Below are positions 55,272-63,370 of a stretch of DNA of 64,000 bases, piece by piece. The notes below the pieces were generated by a model. The model did not search any database. It was given only the letters and a program-made list of their open reading frames with translations, and was not told where the DNA came from. Each line of letters opens with the position of its first letter. Positions within the stretch are counted from its first letter, which is position 1. Source of the DNA: Vibrio echinoideorum (GTDB lineage Bacteria > Pseudomonadota > Gammaproteobacteria > Enterobacterales > Vibrionaceae); contig NZ_AP025484.1 of the NCBI RefSeq assembly GCF_024347455.1, positions 1,240,001-1,304,000 on the forward strand. The letters are read 5' to 3'. A program made the position numbers and the translations under genes.

Positions 55272-55880
55272 CTATTGAACATTATAATCTACAACAAAAT
55301 CTTCGAGCACAGAATGAACACGTTGTTGATCACCATTATTGAGATGAACTAGGTAGCGATGTAACGCTTCTTCATGTTCAACCATATAGGTCATCTGTGT
55401 TTCATAACCTTCCGGACTCGATGCTTCGATTTCCTTCAGCTGGCGAACAAATCGTTCAGCGCTCCCTTCTAGATATCGAGTTCCCAAGTAAGGCATCGTT
55501 TTCAAAGCTAACGTCACCGTTTTAGCGAGTAACTTATCTTTACAACCAATTTCACTGTCCACATCATATTGATCGCGAACGGGAGCCATCACGACAGTAT
55601 TATGTTTTTCCATTTTATTCAGCAGTTCTAGACTGTTCGAAGTCATGCTGCCTGGCGGCTTATTTTTTAACTCAGAAAACACCTGCTTACCTAAGTTCCT
55701 AAATAGCAGCTCGTATTTAAGCCCTTTAGAAAACTCTCGAAATTCAGCTTTTTCAGTTCTAGTCATGGTATTGTCTCCACTCATCGCATTAGCCGGAAAT
55801 ACAACAGTGACCGGGATTAATGTAAATATCAGGATGGCTAAAGACTGACTCCAACCAAAAAAATTCTTATAGAAGATCAT
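55272..55880 (-). CDS. Hypothetical exported protein
   Basis: About 202 residues with a hydrophobic start (SLAILIFTLIPVTVVFPANA) acting as a signal or anchor, then a charged helical domain. The start is set at the ATG (55880); a GTG five codons earlier is possible. It begins inside the end of the preceding gene (overlap of about 14 bases), so translation is coupled. No family was recognised. Confidence 0.6.
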   Translation of the reverse strand: MIFYKNFFGWSQSLAILIFTLIPVTVVFPANAMSGDNTMTRTEKAEFREFSKGLKYELLFRNLGKQVFSELKNKPPGSMTSNSLELLNKMEKHNTVVMAPVRDQYDVDSEIGCKDKLLAKTVTLALKTMPYLGTRYLEGSAERFVRQLKEIEASSPEGYETQMTYMVEHEEALHRYLVHLNNGDQQRVHSVLEDFVVDYNVQ

Positions 55881-56373
55881 CAACAGGTGTCTCACCGAGC
55901 CAAATATTTCTAAAGGCTATGCTCTCTTCTGAAAATGAATGAGTCTGATAAATAACCTTATTATTATGCTGAATCTGCATCTCCTGCCCTTTGTAAACAA
56001 TCGCGATAACGTCCCCCTTAGCTAACGATAAAGACAAACTATCAACAAGGCTCTGAATACTAGGGCTGTTCACATTAATGCTTGAATTCGAATCTTCGAG
56101 AGCTTCAATGGTTGCCGTTCTGACTTTTTCTTGAGTCAAATTTTCAGGCGTGAATGTCAGTACAAGTGTACTGTCACCCTGATTATTCTTTAAGTGGGCA
56201 ATATCATAGTAGTCGACAAACCATAGCGTTCTCGTATTAGTCTTAACTACTTTATAGTCATCGTATGCCCACGATTCAGCCTGCACTTGAGAGGGATCCA
56301 AAGTAGGTTCATTTGCTAATGCTTCCTTGGCAAATAGAAAAGCAACCAGAAGAAATGTGACTTTGTATCTCAT
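55867..56373 (-). CDS. Chalcone isomerase-like exported protein
   Basis: Secreted protein of 168 residues. The signal peptide ends at KEALA. The C-terminal part (SLAKGDVIAIVYKGQEMQIQHNNKVIYQ and SIAFRNIWLGETPVDDLL) matches the bacterial chalcone-isomerase-like (Chalcone_3) family, which in bacteria lies in envelope or fatty-acid gene groups and probably binds fatty acids. No catalytic function can be claimed. First of the three-gene group with 55272 and 54331. Confidence 0.75.
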   Translation of the reverse strand: MRYKVTFLLVAFLFAKEALANEPTLDPSQVQAESWAYDDYKVVKTNTRTLWFVDYYDIAHLKNNQGDSTLVLTFTPENLTQEKVRTATIEALEDSNSSINVNSPSIQSLVDSLSLSLAKGDVIAIVYKGQEMQIQHNNKVIYQTHSFSEESIAFRNIWLGETPVDDLL

Positions 56374-56435
56374 CGGAAAAACGTCCTGATTAAGGTTAAA
56401 TGAAGAATGTATTTGATACGTTTTGAATAAATCCG

Positions 56436-57101
56436 TTAGGAAGCAAGTTTCATCATGGCCAAAGAATCTAACCTCTCGACCTTTTCTGACGTTGAAGAGA
56501 TTGAGTGGGCTAAAATGCTTTCCGCGATACTTGACGCTTGAATTGGGATGTACTTTTTCATACCACCCAACATCAAAGGTTGGAGTGCTTTCAAAACGCC
56601 TTGAAGTACTTTTTCATCGGTTCTACTTTCAGCTCTATCTCCCGCTAAAGGACCCGGATGTAAGAACGTCGTTTTTTCAAAATCAAGTAACTCAACTTTG
56701 GCCTCCATTTCGCCTTTACAGCGAAGGTAGTGCGAGCGAGCTTTGGTATCAGCCCCTAAGCAAGACACAACAATAAGGTGCTTCACGCCCAGTTCTTTCA
56801 TCTTTTCAGCAGTGGAAACAACGAGGTCAACATCAATAGCGCGTAACTTCTCTTTTGTACCGGCTTTTTTAATTGTGCTACCTAAGGCAATGACACCCAC
56901 TTCTGGTAATACAGAATCAAAAGTACTAACAGAAACGCTTAAGTTGTTGTCTATTAACTGGCTCAATTTCTGATGCTTGATATTCAATTCACGTCGAGAA
57001 AGCGCATAAACCGTATCTACGTGGTTACTTTCCAACAAAGTACTTAGCGTTTCTCGTCCAACTAAGCCACTTGCTCCAGCAATAATTATTGATTTGTTCA
57101 T
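56436..57101 (-). CDS. NAD(P)-binding Rossmann protein (NmrA/atypical SDR-like)
   Basis: Cytosolic protein of about 221 residues. The dinucleotide motif GASGLVGRE is at the N-terminus (IIIAGASGLVGRETL). Later segments are VIALGSTIKKAGTKEKLRAIDVDLVVSTAEKM and HLIVVSCLGADTKARSHYLRCKGEME, whose YLRCKGE replaces YxxxK of the classical site, as in atypical SDRs. The start is chosen at the ATG with GGTGGA upstream; the longer frame reads through the operator region. TetR-like operator half-sites cover its promoter. Confidence 0.82.
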   Translation of the reverse strand: MNKSIIIAGASGLVGRETLSTLLESNHVDTVYALSRRELNIKHQKLSQLIDNNLSVSVSTFDSVLPEVGVIALGSTIKKAGTKEKLRAIDVDLVVSTAEKMKELGVKHLIVVSCLGADTKARSHYLRCKGEMEAKVELLDFEKTTFLHPGPLAGDRAESRTDEKVLQGVLKALQPLMLGGMKKYIPIQASSIAESILAHSISSTSEKVERLDSLAMMKLAS

Positions 57102-57170
57102 ATTGAATCCACCGTATAATTTATGTTCAACACTTACGTTGCCTCGATGTATGTATAATAAACCAAACAA

Positions 57171-57180
57171 ACCGATCGGT
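57171..57180 (-). promoter_or_regulatory. TetR-like operator palindrome in the SDR promoter
   Basis: ACCGATCGGT within AAACCGATCGGTCTAG. A related half-site AAACCGACCGTCC (57218-57230, minus strand) lies 40 bases upstream, and a third copy controls the group at 58212. A weak TATTAT -10 lies beside it. Confidence 0.6.
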
Positions 57181-57413
57181 CTAGTCAAGTAACTGTCAAC
57201 TTTGTCATAATTAGACTGGACGGTCGGTTTAGCTGCGCCCACACACACCTTTAGTATAAATACAGCGCTTATTTAATTTTTCGACGGTTATAGGAAACGG
57301 TGATTGTCTAGAACTATTTGAGATAACCATTTATTGAAATATTTAACCGTATCGAATAAAAAAGCTCACCATGTGTGGTGAACTCGTTTATTAATTTAGT
57401 ATTTTTATTCTAG

Positions 57414-57908
57414 CTACTGTTGAATTTGGTCGATAATAGAAGCGGGAATAATATTTTCAATTGCTATGTACTGGTCAACATCGAGAAGAGCAAAACAACC
57501 GTAAGCTAAGCTACTCCAACCCAATATCGATAGCGCTAACATACCGAATGTTTTGAACCCACTTTGATTTAGTCGTTTCGATATAAACGTATAACTTGGA
57601 ATGCCAACCAAAACCGGCGCTAATATCGCCATTGAAAGTTGCCCATACTGATTCCATCTTTTCATGAATTTTCTAAGTTTAGGCTTAAAGACGACTTGCT
57701 GTCGCTTTCGGAAGAAGCTTGAGTAAGCTGGCGCTATTTTCCAACCCGCATAAGCAGCAATCAAGGCTGGCACTAAGTTAAACATCAACATTTCAGGATA
57801 AGAATAAGACAGGAACGCAGCAATAGCAGGCCCAGAATACGTTTTCCAAAGGCTTAGTAACGCCATAGACAAACCAATGGCTAGATAACTTTCTAATGCT
57901 AAGGTCAT
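57414..57908 (-). CDS. Membrane protein, possible small multidrug export type
   Basis: Inner-membrane protein of 164 residues with four hydrophobic segments. The segment QYGQLSMAILAPVLVGIPSYTFISKRLNQSG resembles the small multidrug export (Sm_multidrug_ex) pattern, but weakly. GAGGAG precedes the ATG. The ATG overlaps the stop of the fragment upstream by ATGA. It is expressed from the TetR-type operator promoter at 58212. No other domain is seen. Confidence 0.6.
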   Translation of the reverse strand: MTLALESYLAIGLSMALLSLWKTYSGPAIAAFLSYSYPEMLMFNLVPALIAAYAGWKIAPAYSSFFRKRQQVVFKPKLRKFMKRWNQYGQLSMAILAPVLVGIPSYTFISKRLNQSGFKTFGMLALSILGWSSLAYGCFALLDVDQYIAIENIIPASIIDQIQQ

Positions 57909-58213
57909 GCTTTATCTCCTCTTAATGGTTTGTCATTTCTTTTTGAGATATCAATAATTATAGGATCGATATGTCTAAATAAATCCATCCACACTCCCAA
58001 GAAGTTGTCAAAATAGGGAATAAACACACTGCCAAAATCATGTGTTAACCATCCATCAAATATCGTAGTAAGAAAATCACTCCAACCTTTGGCCGTCACA
58101 CTCCCAGGTTCAACGACGCCTTTAACAGGAATAATGGCTACGTCATTGAAGAGTTTCTTTACCTGAATCTCATTGTTTATTTCGAAGTGTTGTATGAACA
58201 ATACACAATACAA
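57905..58213 (-). pseudogene. Fragment resembling an anaerobic sulfatase-maturating radical SAM enzyme
   Basis: About 70 residues (VKGVVEPGSVTAKGWSDFL, FDGWLTHDFGSVFIPYFDN) match the mid-region of anaerobic sulfatase maturases (the W-FL-IFD-W---D-G-VF---FD pattern). The radical SAM cysteine motif and C-terminal clusters are missing. The only start is TTG at 58213, inside the putative -10 region, so conventional translation is doubtful. It ends by ATGA overlap with the membrane protein gene. Best read as a decayed remnant behind a borrowed promoter. Confidence 0.6.
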
Positions 58214-58226
58214 ACCGACCGGTCTA
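58212..58226 (-). promoter_or_regulatory. TetR-like operator in a probable promoter
   Basis: AAACCGACCGGTCTA contains the palindrome GACCGGTC. On the minus strand TAGACC and TATTGT lie 17 bases apart around it, a plausible promoter for the group at 57414-58213. It matches the sites near 57171 and 57218. Confidence 0.6.
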
Positions 58227-58636
58227 CACTTTATTGTCTATTGCAAATATGGAAAAGCTCTCAAACGCTTTCACTGGCAACCCTTCGGCTGAATCTTCCT
58301 TTATGGATTGTCCATAGCACCGAAACTTTGACTCTTACAAGCATCGAGAAAACTTCCAAATGGAACGTAGAGGTTTCGCTTACTAAAATTTCAATCAATG
58401 AGGATCACTGTTTCCATTAAGAGCGCTCCTCATTTTTATTAGAAACAATCCAACAACCTTATCAGCTTGCCGATTTTACTCCCGCTAACTCTAGAGCTCT
58501 CATCATCAAAAACTCCCGCACTTATGTCTATCTCTCTCAAAAGTGTAGCGGTAGTGATCAAGCCAAATTGGTCACCACTTTAGAATTGAAACTGGACCAC
58601 CTCGGTTGATAACTGAAAAGCCTTACATAATCTTTG
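58227..58636. other. Non-coding stretch with a possible 3' coding remnant
   Basis: No intact gene. On the plus strand a stretch of about 60 codons ending at 58611 (LADFTPANSRALIIKNSRT ... ELKLDHLG) reads like the end of a protein but lacks a start and family. The last 8 bases are the left target duplication of the IS66 element. Confidence 0.4.
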
Positions 58637-58668
58637 GTATCCGCCCCATGAACCCACGGGGCGACTTG

Positions 58669-60198
58669 TCAGTGTTTGAAGTTCCAAGGCAGGAGTGCGT
58701 CGATATCAGGCTCAGCTTTCGCCAGCTCTTTCATGCACTTGACCATGTAGTCGTAGAGGATAAGACCGTTGGCTTTCGCGGTCTCGATGATGCTGTAAAG
58801 CATCGCGCTCGCATCAGCACCGTTTGGTGTGTTAGAGAACAGCCAGTTCTTCCTGCCAATGACCAGTGGTTTAATTGCGCGTTCAGCGCGATTATTATCA
58901 ATAGATAAGTGACCATCGTCGATATAACGAATAAGCTTTGACCACTGCCCAAGCGTATATTTTATCGCTTTGCCTAGTGGGCTAGAGCCAATCACCTTCT
59001 GGGTCGTCATCCATTGGTAAAGCTCATCCAGTATCGGCTTGGCAAGCGCTTGACGCTCTGCTTTTCGCTCTTGGGCAGGCGCACCTTTTAAGCGTGATTC
59101 TATCCCGTAGAGTTTTTGGATTTTAGCCAGCGCCTTATCAGCCTTGCCTGATTTACCTTTCCCTTGAAGCTTCTTCGCATCCATGAACTTGCGACGAGCA
59201 TGCGCTAAGCACCCTACATTGGTGACGTGATGCAGACCATCATAAGCCGCGTAGCCATCGGTTTGTAGATAACCGTTGTAGTCACCTAAAAAGTCCACGG
59301 GACACGCCCTCGCGCGACTGTTTTGATAGTCGTACAAGGCAATATTTTTCACATTCGGCAGTGCCGATTCGGGTGAGTCAGCGCCTGAGCAGTAGAGCCA
59401 CATATAACACTTCTTCTCTTCTTTGAGCACATTGAGCGGCGTTTCATCCGCCTGAACCACCACTTGTTGAAGCAGGTTATCCTTCAAGGCCGCATACAGC
59501 GGGGCGAACTTCTCACTGACTTGGATAACCCACCTTGCCATGGTGGTGCGTGATAGCTCGATACCCGACTGGGTAAACAGCGATTCTTGGCGATAAAGTG
59601 GCATCGCGTATTGGTATTTGCCAAGAATGATGTTGGTCAGCAAGCTTTCTGTGGCGAAGCTTTTAGGGATGAGACTCTGAGGGGATGGCTTCTGAACGAT
59701 ACGGCTGCTGTCACCTGTTTTCTCGCACTGGCGGCAAGCGTACTTAGGACGAACATATTCCAACACTTTGAGTACCGCTGGCGTGAACTCTAGCTTCTCG
59801 CTGCGGTCTTCACCGATTTTATGCAGGCTATGATTGCAGCAAGCGCACTGCTTTTCATGGTCGTCTACATCAAGTTCGATAACCTCACGAGGCAAGGTCT
59901 TAGGCAGAGGTTTACGTTTACCGCGCTTTTTCGTTGTGGTCGTGGTTGTCACCTCAACCTCGTCTTCTTTAACGGCTTCACACTCCGCTTCGTTGAAGAG
60001 GTCACCTTGTGATTCATCGTAAGGCTTTAATACCTCCGAGCGTTTCGCGAACTGACGGTCGAAGGCGAGTTTGAGTTGTTCAAGCAGCGATTGGCGCTCT
60101 TGTTTCCACTCATTTTTCTCCGACATCAGAGCAGCTACCATCGCTTGTAGCTCGGCAACATCTTGGCTTTCTGGGTTGATATTTGGCGTCTTTTTCAT
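58669..60198 (-). CDS. tnpC: IS66 family transposase (TnpC)
   Basis: Main transposase of 509 residues. The N-terminal helical coiled region includes LMSEKNEWKQERQSLLEQLK. A zinc-binding part (CACCNHSLHKIG, RPKYACRQCEKTGDSS) follows, then the DDE core (VVVQADETPLNVL, YLQTDGYAAYDGL with HARRKFMDAKK, and the Glu in IDNNRAERAIKPLVIGRKNWLFS). Length and residues are normal for the family. It lies 59 bases after tnpB. Confidence 0.95.
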   Translation of the reverse strand: MKKTPNINPESQDVAELQAMVAALMSEKNEWKQERQSLLEQLKLAFDRQFAKRSEVLKPYDESQGDLFNEAECEAVKEDEVEVTTTTTTKKRGKRKPLPKTLPREVIELDVDDHEKQCACCNHSLHKIGEDRSEKLEFTPAVLKVLEYVRPKYACRQCEKTGDSSRIVQKPSPQSLIPKSFATESLLTNIILGKYQYAMPLYRQESLFTQSGIELSRTTMARWVIQVSEKFAPLYAALKDNLLQQVVVQADETPLNVLKEEKKCYMWLYCSGADSPESALPNVKNIALYDYQNSRARACPVDFLGDYNGYLQTDGYAAYDGLHHVTNVGCLAHARRKFMDAKKLQGKGKSGKADKALAKIQKLYGIESRLKGAPAQERKAERQALAKPILDELYQWMTTQKVIGSSPLGKAIKYTLGQWSKLIRYIDDGHLSIDNNRAERAIKPLVIGRKNWLFSNTPNGADASAMLYSIIETAKANGLILYDYMVKCMKELAKAEPDIDALLPWNFKH

Positions 60199-60257
60199 AG
60201 CATTGATTATACTAAAATCGTGCCGTTAACGCTTGGAGAATAAGGCTTTATTCTCGA

Positions 60258-60611
60258 TTAACTCATTGTAAAATCGTTTATTTTGATGGGTTCGTGGCCG
60301 ATAATTGTGAAGCCTGAAAGCAGTCTATCAAGCTCAAATTGAGTGAGGGTAAACACCTGATTTTTCTCTTTTGAAGGCCACTTATACTTGGCTTTTTCAA
60401 GGCGTTTATACCAGAGGGCGAAGCCTGTTTTATCCCAGTACAACACTTTAATCTTATCGCGCTGTTTATTGGTAAACAGGAACAGCGCACCGCTGCCAAG
60501 AGGCAAGTCAGTATCATTTTCGATAATCGCTGTAAGGCCGTTGATGGACTTTCTAAAATCGACGCTTTCACGATAAAGGTAAATGTCTGGAGCGCTGAGC
60601 ATACCTTTCAT
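60258..60611 (-). CDS. tnpB: IS66 accessory protein TnpB
   Basis: 117-residue IS66 Orf2-like protein (IYLYRESVDFRKSINGLTAIIENDTDLPLGSGALFLFTNKQRDKIKVLYWDKTGFALWYKRLE). Its function is unknown but it is needed for IS66 movement. The ATG overlaps the end of tnpA (ATGA). Confidence 0.95.
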   Translation of the reverse strand: MKGMLSAPDIYLYRESVDFRKSINGLTAIIENDTDLPLGSGALFLFTNKQRDKIKVLYWDKTGFALWYKRLEKAKYKWPSKEKNQVFTLTQFELDRLLSGFTIIGHEPIKINDFTMS

Positions 60612-60925
60612 GACAACGCTCCAATGAGTTCAGCAAGATAGGTGGCTGGCGTGCCTTGAGGAATGCTCAGCTCCACATCATTGATGAGAAGTGTCATGTT
60701 CGCCGTAGCTATCTGGGCCTGATACTTGGTTGTCTTTTCAACGATTTCGGCTCTAACAAATCCGACAGATTCCGATTGGTTTGCTGTTTGGAGTTGACGC
60801 CGTTTGGCGAAGAACGTGGATAAACTCAGTCCATGCTCTTCACAAAAAGCGCGTTGAGTAACACTGCTACTTTCATATTGTTCAAACAGTGATTGCCATT
60901 CTAGGTTGGTGCGTCGTTTTGCCAT
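60608..60925 (-). CDS. tnpA: IS66 accessory protein TnpA
   Basis: 105-residue protein with a transposase-8-like helix-turn-helix (WQSLFEQYESSSVTQRAFCEEHGLSLSTFFAKRRQLQ). It binds DNA at the element ends. First gene of the IS66 operon. Confidence 0.9.
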   Translation of the reverse strand: MAKRRTNLEWQSLFEQYESSSVTQRAFCEEHGLSLSTFFAKRRQLQTANQSESVGFVRAEIVEKTTKYQAQIATANMTLLINDVELSIPQGTPATYLAELIGALS

Positions 60926-61054
60926 TTCAACTCTCCTTTGGGTTGGAGAGATGATCTTATTCTTCGTGCTGAAAGATTAGAATGCGGTGTTCATGACACG
61001 CTTACAATCTTTGAATACTACTGCCACTTTGCTGCCACTTGCCGAATTTCAGAC

Positions 61055-61081
61055 AAAAAAAGAGCCACTCTAAAGTGGCTC
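61055..61081 (-). terminator. Terminator of the glycosyltransferase transcript
   Basis: On the minus strand GAGCCACT pairs with AGTGGCTC across TTAG, then TTTTTTT. It lies 190 bases past the glycosyltransferase stop. Confidence 0.85.
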
Positions 61082-61104
61082 AATTCTTAAAATTTTAAAT
61101 GTTG

Positions 61105-61203
61105 AAACAACCATAAAGTGATAACAACGAATCAATTAAGATCATAGGCTTAATCGAAAAACAACCATATCTTGATATCGCATAAAACAACCATAAGTTG
61201 ATA
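61105..61203 (+). repeat. Three 19-bp direct repeats
   Basis: AAACAACCATAAAGTGATA (61105), AAACAACCATATCTTGATA (61159) and AAACAACCATAAGTTGATA (61185) differ at a few central bases. Spacing is 54 and 26 bases. They lie between the terminator and the glycosyltransferase stop. No function is known. Confidence 0.8.
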
Positions 61204-61267
61204 TTTTGGTGAAAAGGATATTCCAACCTTCATAGTTTAGTAAGAAACTTTCTTACAGAACTTACAC

Positions 61268-63370
61268 TTATGCCTGATTTGTACTGCATAGCATGTTTTC
61301 ACCGGAATTGGGGGCGAACTCGAAAGCTAAAAAACTATAGAATTCATCAAAGAGGCTTTTCTGGATAAAAAAGTCGTTTAGACAAGTGAACTTTTGCTCC
61401 AACTCACATCTCAAATAAGCCGGAATTTTTAACAATTCGATCTCCCGGCAAATATCAATGCGGCCCTCTAGTGAGGTTAAGCTACCATCCCAACTATTCA
61501 ATTCTCCTTCAATAAAACATTGCAACATTCTTTTCGATGAAGCAGGTTCATATGAAGTTTTTCCACGACAGAATAAGTCAGAGATAGCATAAGGACCATG
61601 AGTAAGTGCTGTTTCCTTACCTTTTCTATGCATACTCTGAACCACAACTTCACTAAGCAACTCTGGTTGCCTGGTAATGATAAGGTGATAAATGGAATAA
61701 TGAATATGATACTCATTCAAAAAACTGATTTGACCCAAGCCATATTCTTTAAATAGCGGATAGTCCCTATAATCTTTGTCGGGCGTTTTCCACTTCCAGT
61801 ATTCATCAACCTCGCGATTAAAAATCTGCAAGATATTAGAGCTTTTTTTCGCGTATAAAATACTTAACTCGATACCATCTTTTGCTTCTTCAAAGTAATT
61901 ACGCCCTTTCTTATCCTTACGAGTAAACGTTACATTGGTATAGCCAGCCAACGAAGCCTCTGTTGAATCACTAAGATTCTTGTACAATGACACTTCTTCG
62001 AAGTCATGCTTGAGAAAAATAGTACTCGTATCTAGATAAACACCACCATACCTTTCTAAAAGCCTAAGCCTAATAATGTCACTATGGTTACCATGCTGAA
62101 CACTAGGATCTCCAGTCTTCTCTATCAGTTGATGAAAGTACGGTGGTAGGGATATGTAGTTTTCAATATAATCAGGCGAGCGCTTGTCTAACGTAGTAAC
62201 GATAACGACCCAGTCACTGCCACTTAACCTAGACTCTAAGTTTCTTATGTTTAGCGCGTGACCAATAGGCATGTCCTCTTTTGGAGAGTGCCAGTACATG
62301 AAAACGACTTTTTTACTTACCAGCCTCTCACTGTTTTTTATTCGGTTGAATGCATAGTCGACATCTACGTTTTCGAATTGATTCATATCCTTGGTGTCTC
62401 CAAAGTCAACTAAGCCTTTACTCTGAACAATTTCAAAATTTCTACTTGTTGTCGGTTGCCAAATATTAAAATACTTAGTCTGAGGGTAGATAGCGACAAC
62501 ACCTTTATTTAACACCTTAGAAACATGGACAAGAGATGTATCTACTGAGATCAATAACCCTGAGTTACGAATGATTGGAATAACGCTTTCAAAATTGGTT
62601 ATTCCTTTTACCAACTCGACATTAGACATACTCAAGTCGTCAACCAACCGTGAAGCTGACTGTAAAGAATCAGGAGAGTGCATAACACCAAATCTACTAC
62701 CACTATGAGATGCATCTAGGTGCCTTATAAGGGACTTCGTTTTATCGATAGAAAGTGACTTATCTTCCCGACTCCCGTAAGGGTTGATAAGATAATCATA
62801 GGTCTTGGCGACGCTGTCTTCCTCTACACAAAATGAGGCTCCAACCAAAGTTTTGTACCCACCGATTACCATATCGGCAACCGATTGGTAGATTCCGTAG
62901 ATATCATTGTGTGTCGATTTATCTATAAATGCCTTACTTGACATCTTTAAGGTGCTATCCGTGCTGAAAATGACTCTAGGGTTCAAAAGAAAAACACACA
63001 GGACATCTTTAACACCAAGCTTACCAAAGAGTGGAACAACTGCATCACACCTTTTCACGTGGAGTGCGATCTTAACTAGATCAAGCCAGCCAAAATTCTT
63101 CTCAATTACGTGAACAGAATCTACTTGTATCACTGAATAATAAAAAGCACGCAGTTGTTCGTTGGTAATAACACTAACTCTTATCCCGCAGTGGGAGGTG
63201 AGGAAGTCGATAATGGGAGCCGAGGCGATAGCGTCGCCGTACTTACCATTCCAGTTAACGAAAACGACATGCCTGACGTTACTATTTTTCTTCGTAAGCC
63301 GCCTGATGAATACAACTGACCAATCAAGAAGCCTTATCAGGTACTCACTTAGCACAGACATTAAAGTCAT
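61268..63370 (-). CDS. Fused glycosyltransferase: GT9-like plus capsular polysaccharide synthesis domain
   Basis: Protein of 700 residues with two transferase domains. The first (about 25-330) resembles GT9 heptosyltransferases: VFVNWNGKYGDAIASAPIIDFL and the acceptor end LLISVDTSLVHVSKVLNKGVVAIYP. The second (about 355-640) resembles the Caps_synth family: KVVFMYWHSPKEDMPIGHALNIRN and SDIIRLRLLERYGGVYLDTSTIFL, where the acidic nucleotide-sugar site is YLDTS. Such a fusion was not recognised from standard systems. It probably adds sugars to LPS or capsule. It overlaps the preceding gene by 26 bases. GC and codon style are lower than neighbours, as usual for such islands. Confidence 0.78.
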   Translation of the reverse strand: MTLMSVLSEYLIRLLDWSVVFIRRLTKKNSNVRHVVFVNWNGKYGDAIASAPIIDFLTSHCGIRVSVITNEQLRAFYYSVIQVDSVHVIEKNFGWLDLVKIALHVKRCDAVVPLFGKLGVKDVLCVFLLNPRVIFSTDSTLKMSSKAFIDKSTHNDIYGIYQSVADMVIGGYKTLVGASFCVEEDSVAKTYDYLINPYGSREDKSLSIDKTKSLIRHLDASHSGSRFGVMHSPDSLQSASRLVDDLSMSNVELVKGITNFESVIPIIRNSGLLISVDTSLVHVSKVLNKGVVAIYPQTKYFNIWQPTTSRNFEIVQSKGLVDFGDTKDMNQFENVDVDYAFNRIKNSERLVSKKVVFMYWHSPKEDMPIGHALNIRNLESRLSGSDWVVIVTTLDKRSPDYIENYISLPPYFHQLIEKTGDPSVQHGNHSDIIRLRLLERYGGVYLDTSTIFLKHDFEEVSLYKNLSDSTEASLAGYTNVTFTRKDKKGRNYFEEAKDGIELSILYAKKSSNILQIFNREVDEYWKWKTPDKDYRDYPLFKEYGLGQISFLNEYHIHYSIYHLIITRQPELLSEVVVQSMHRKGKETALTHGPYAISDLFCRGKTSYEPASSKRMLQCFIEGELNSWDGSLTSLEGRIDICREIELLKIPAYLRCELEQKFTCLNDFFIQKSLFDEFYSFLAFEFAPNSGENMLCSTNQA

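Larger units (their letters stand above)
58637..61006 (-). mobile_element. IS66-family insertion sequence, complete
   Basis: 2370 bp with three ORFs (tnpA, tnpB, tnpC). The ends are related inverted repeats: GTATCCGCCCCATGAAC at the left and GTAAGCGTGTCATGAAC (complement) at the right. AATCTTTG flanks both ends (58629-58636 and 61007-61014), a perfect 8-bp target duplication as expected for IS66. No frameshift is seen, so the element looks able to move and recent. Confidence 0.95.

Noticed and set aside
58187..58420. Rightward 77-codon frame near the TetR-like site
   Set aside because: It crosses the putative promoter and operator and shows no family or good ribosome site.
61105..61203. Direct repeats as CRISPR or IS66 ends
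   Set aside because: Only three repeats with unequal spacing; the IS66 boundary is fixed at 61006 by the target duplication.
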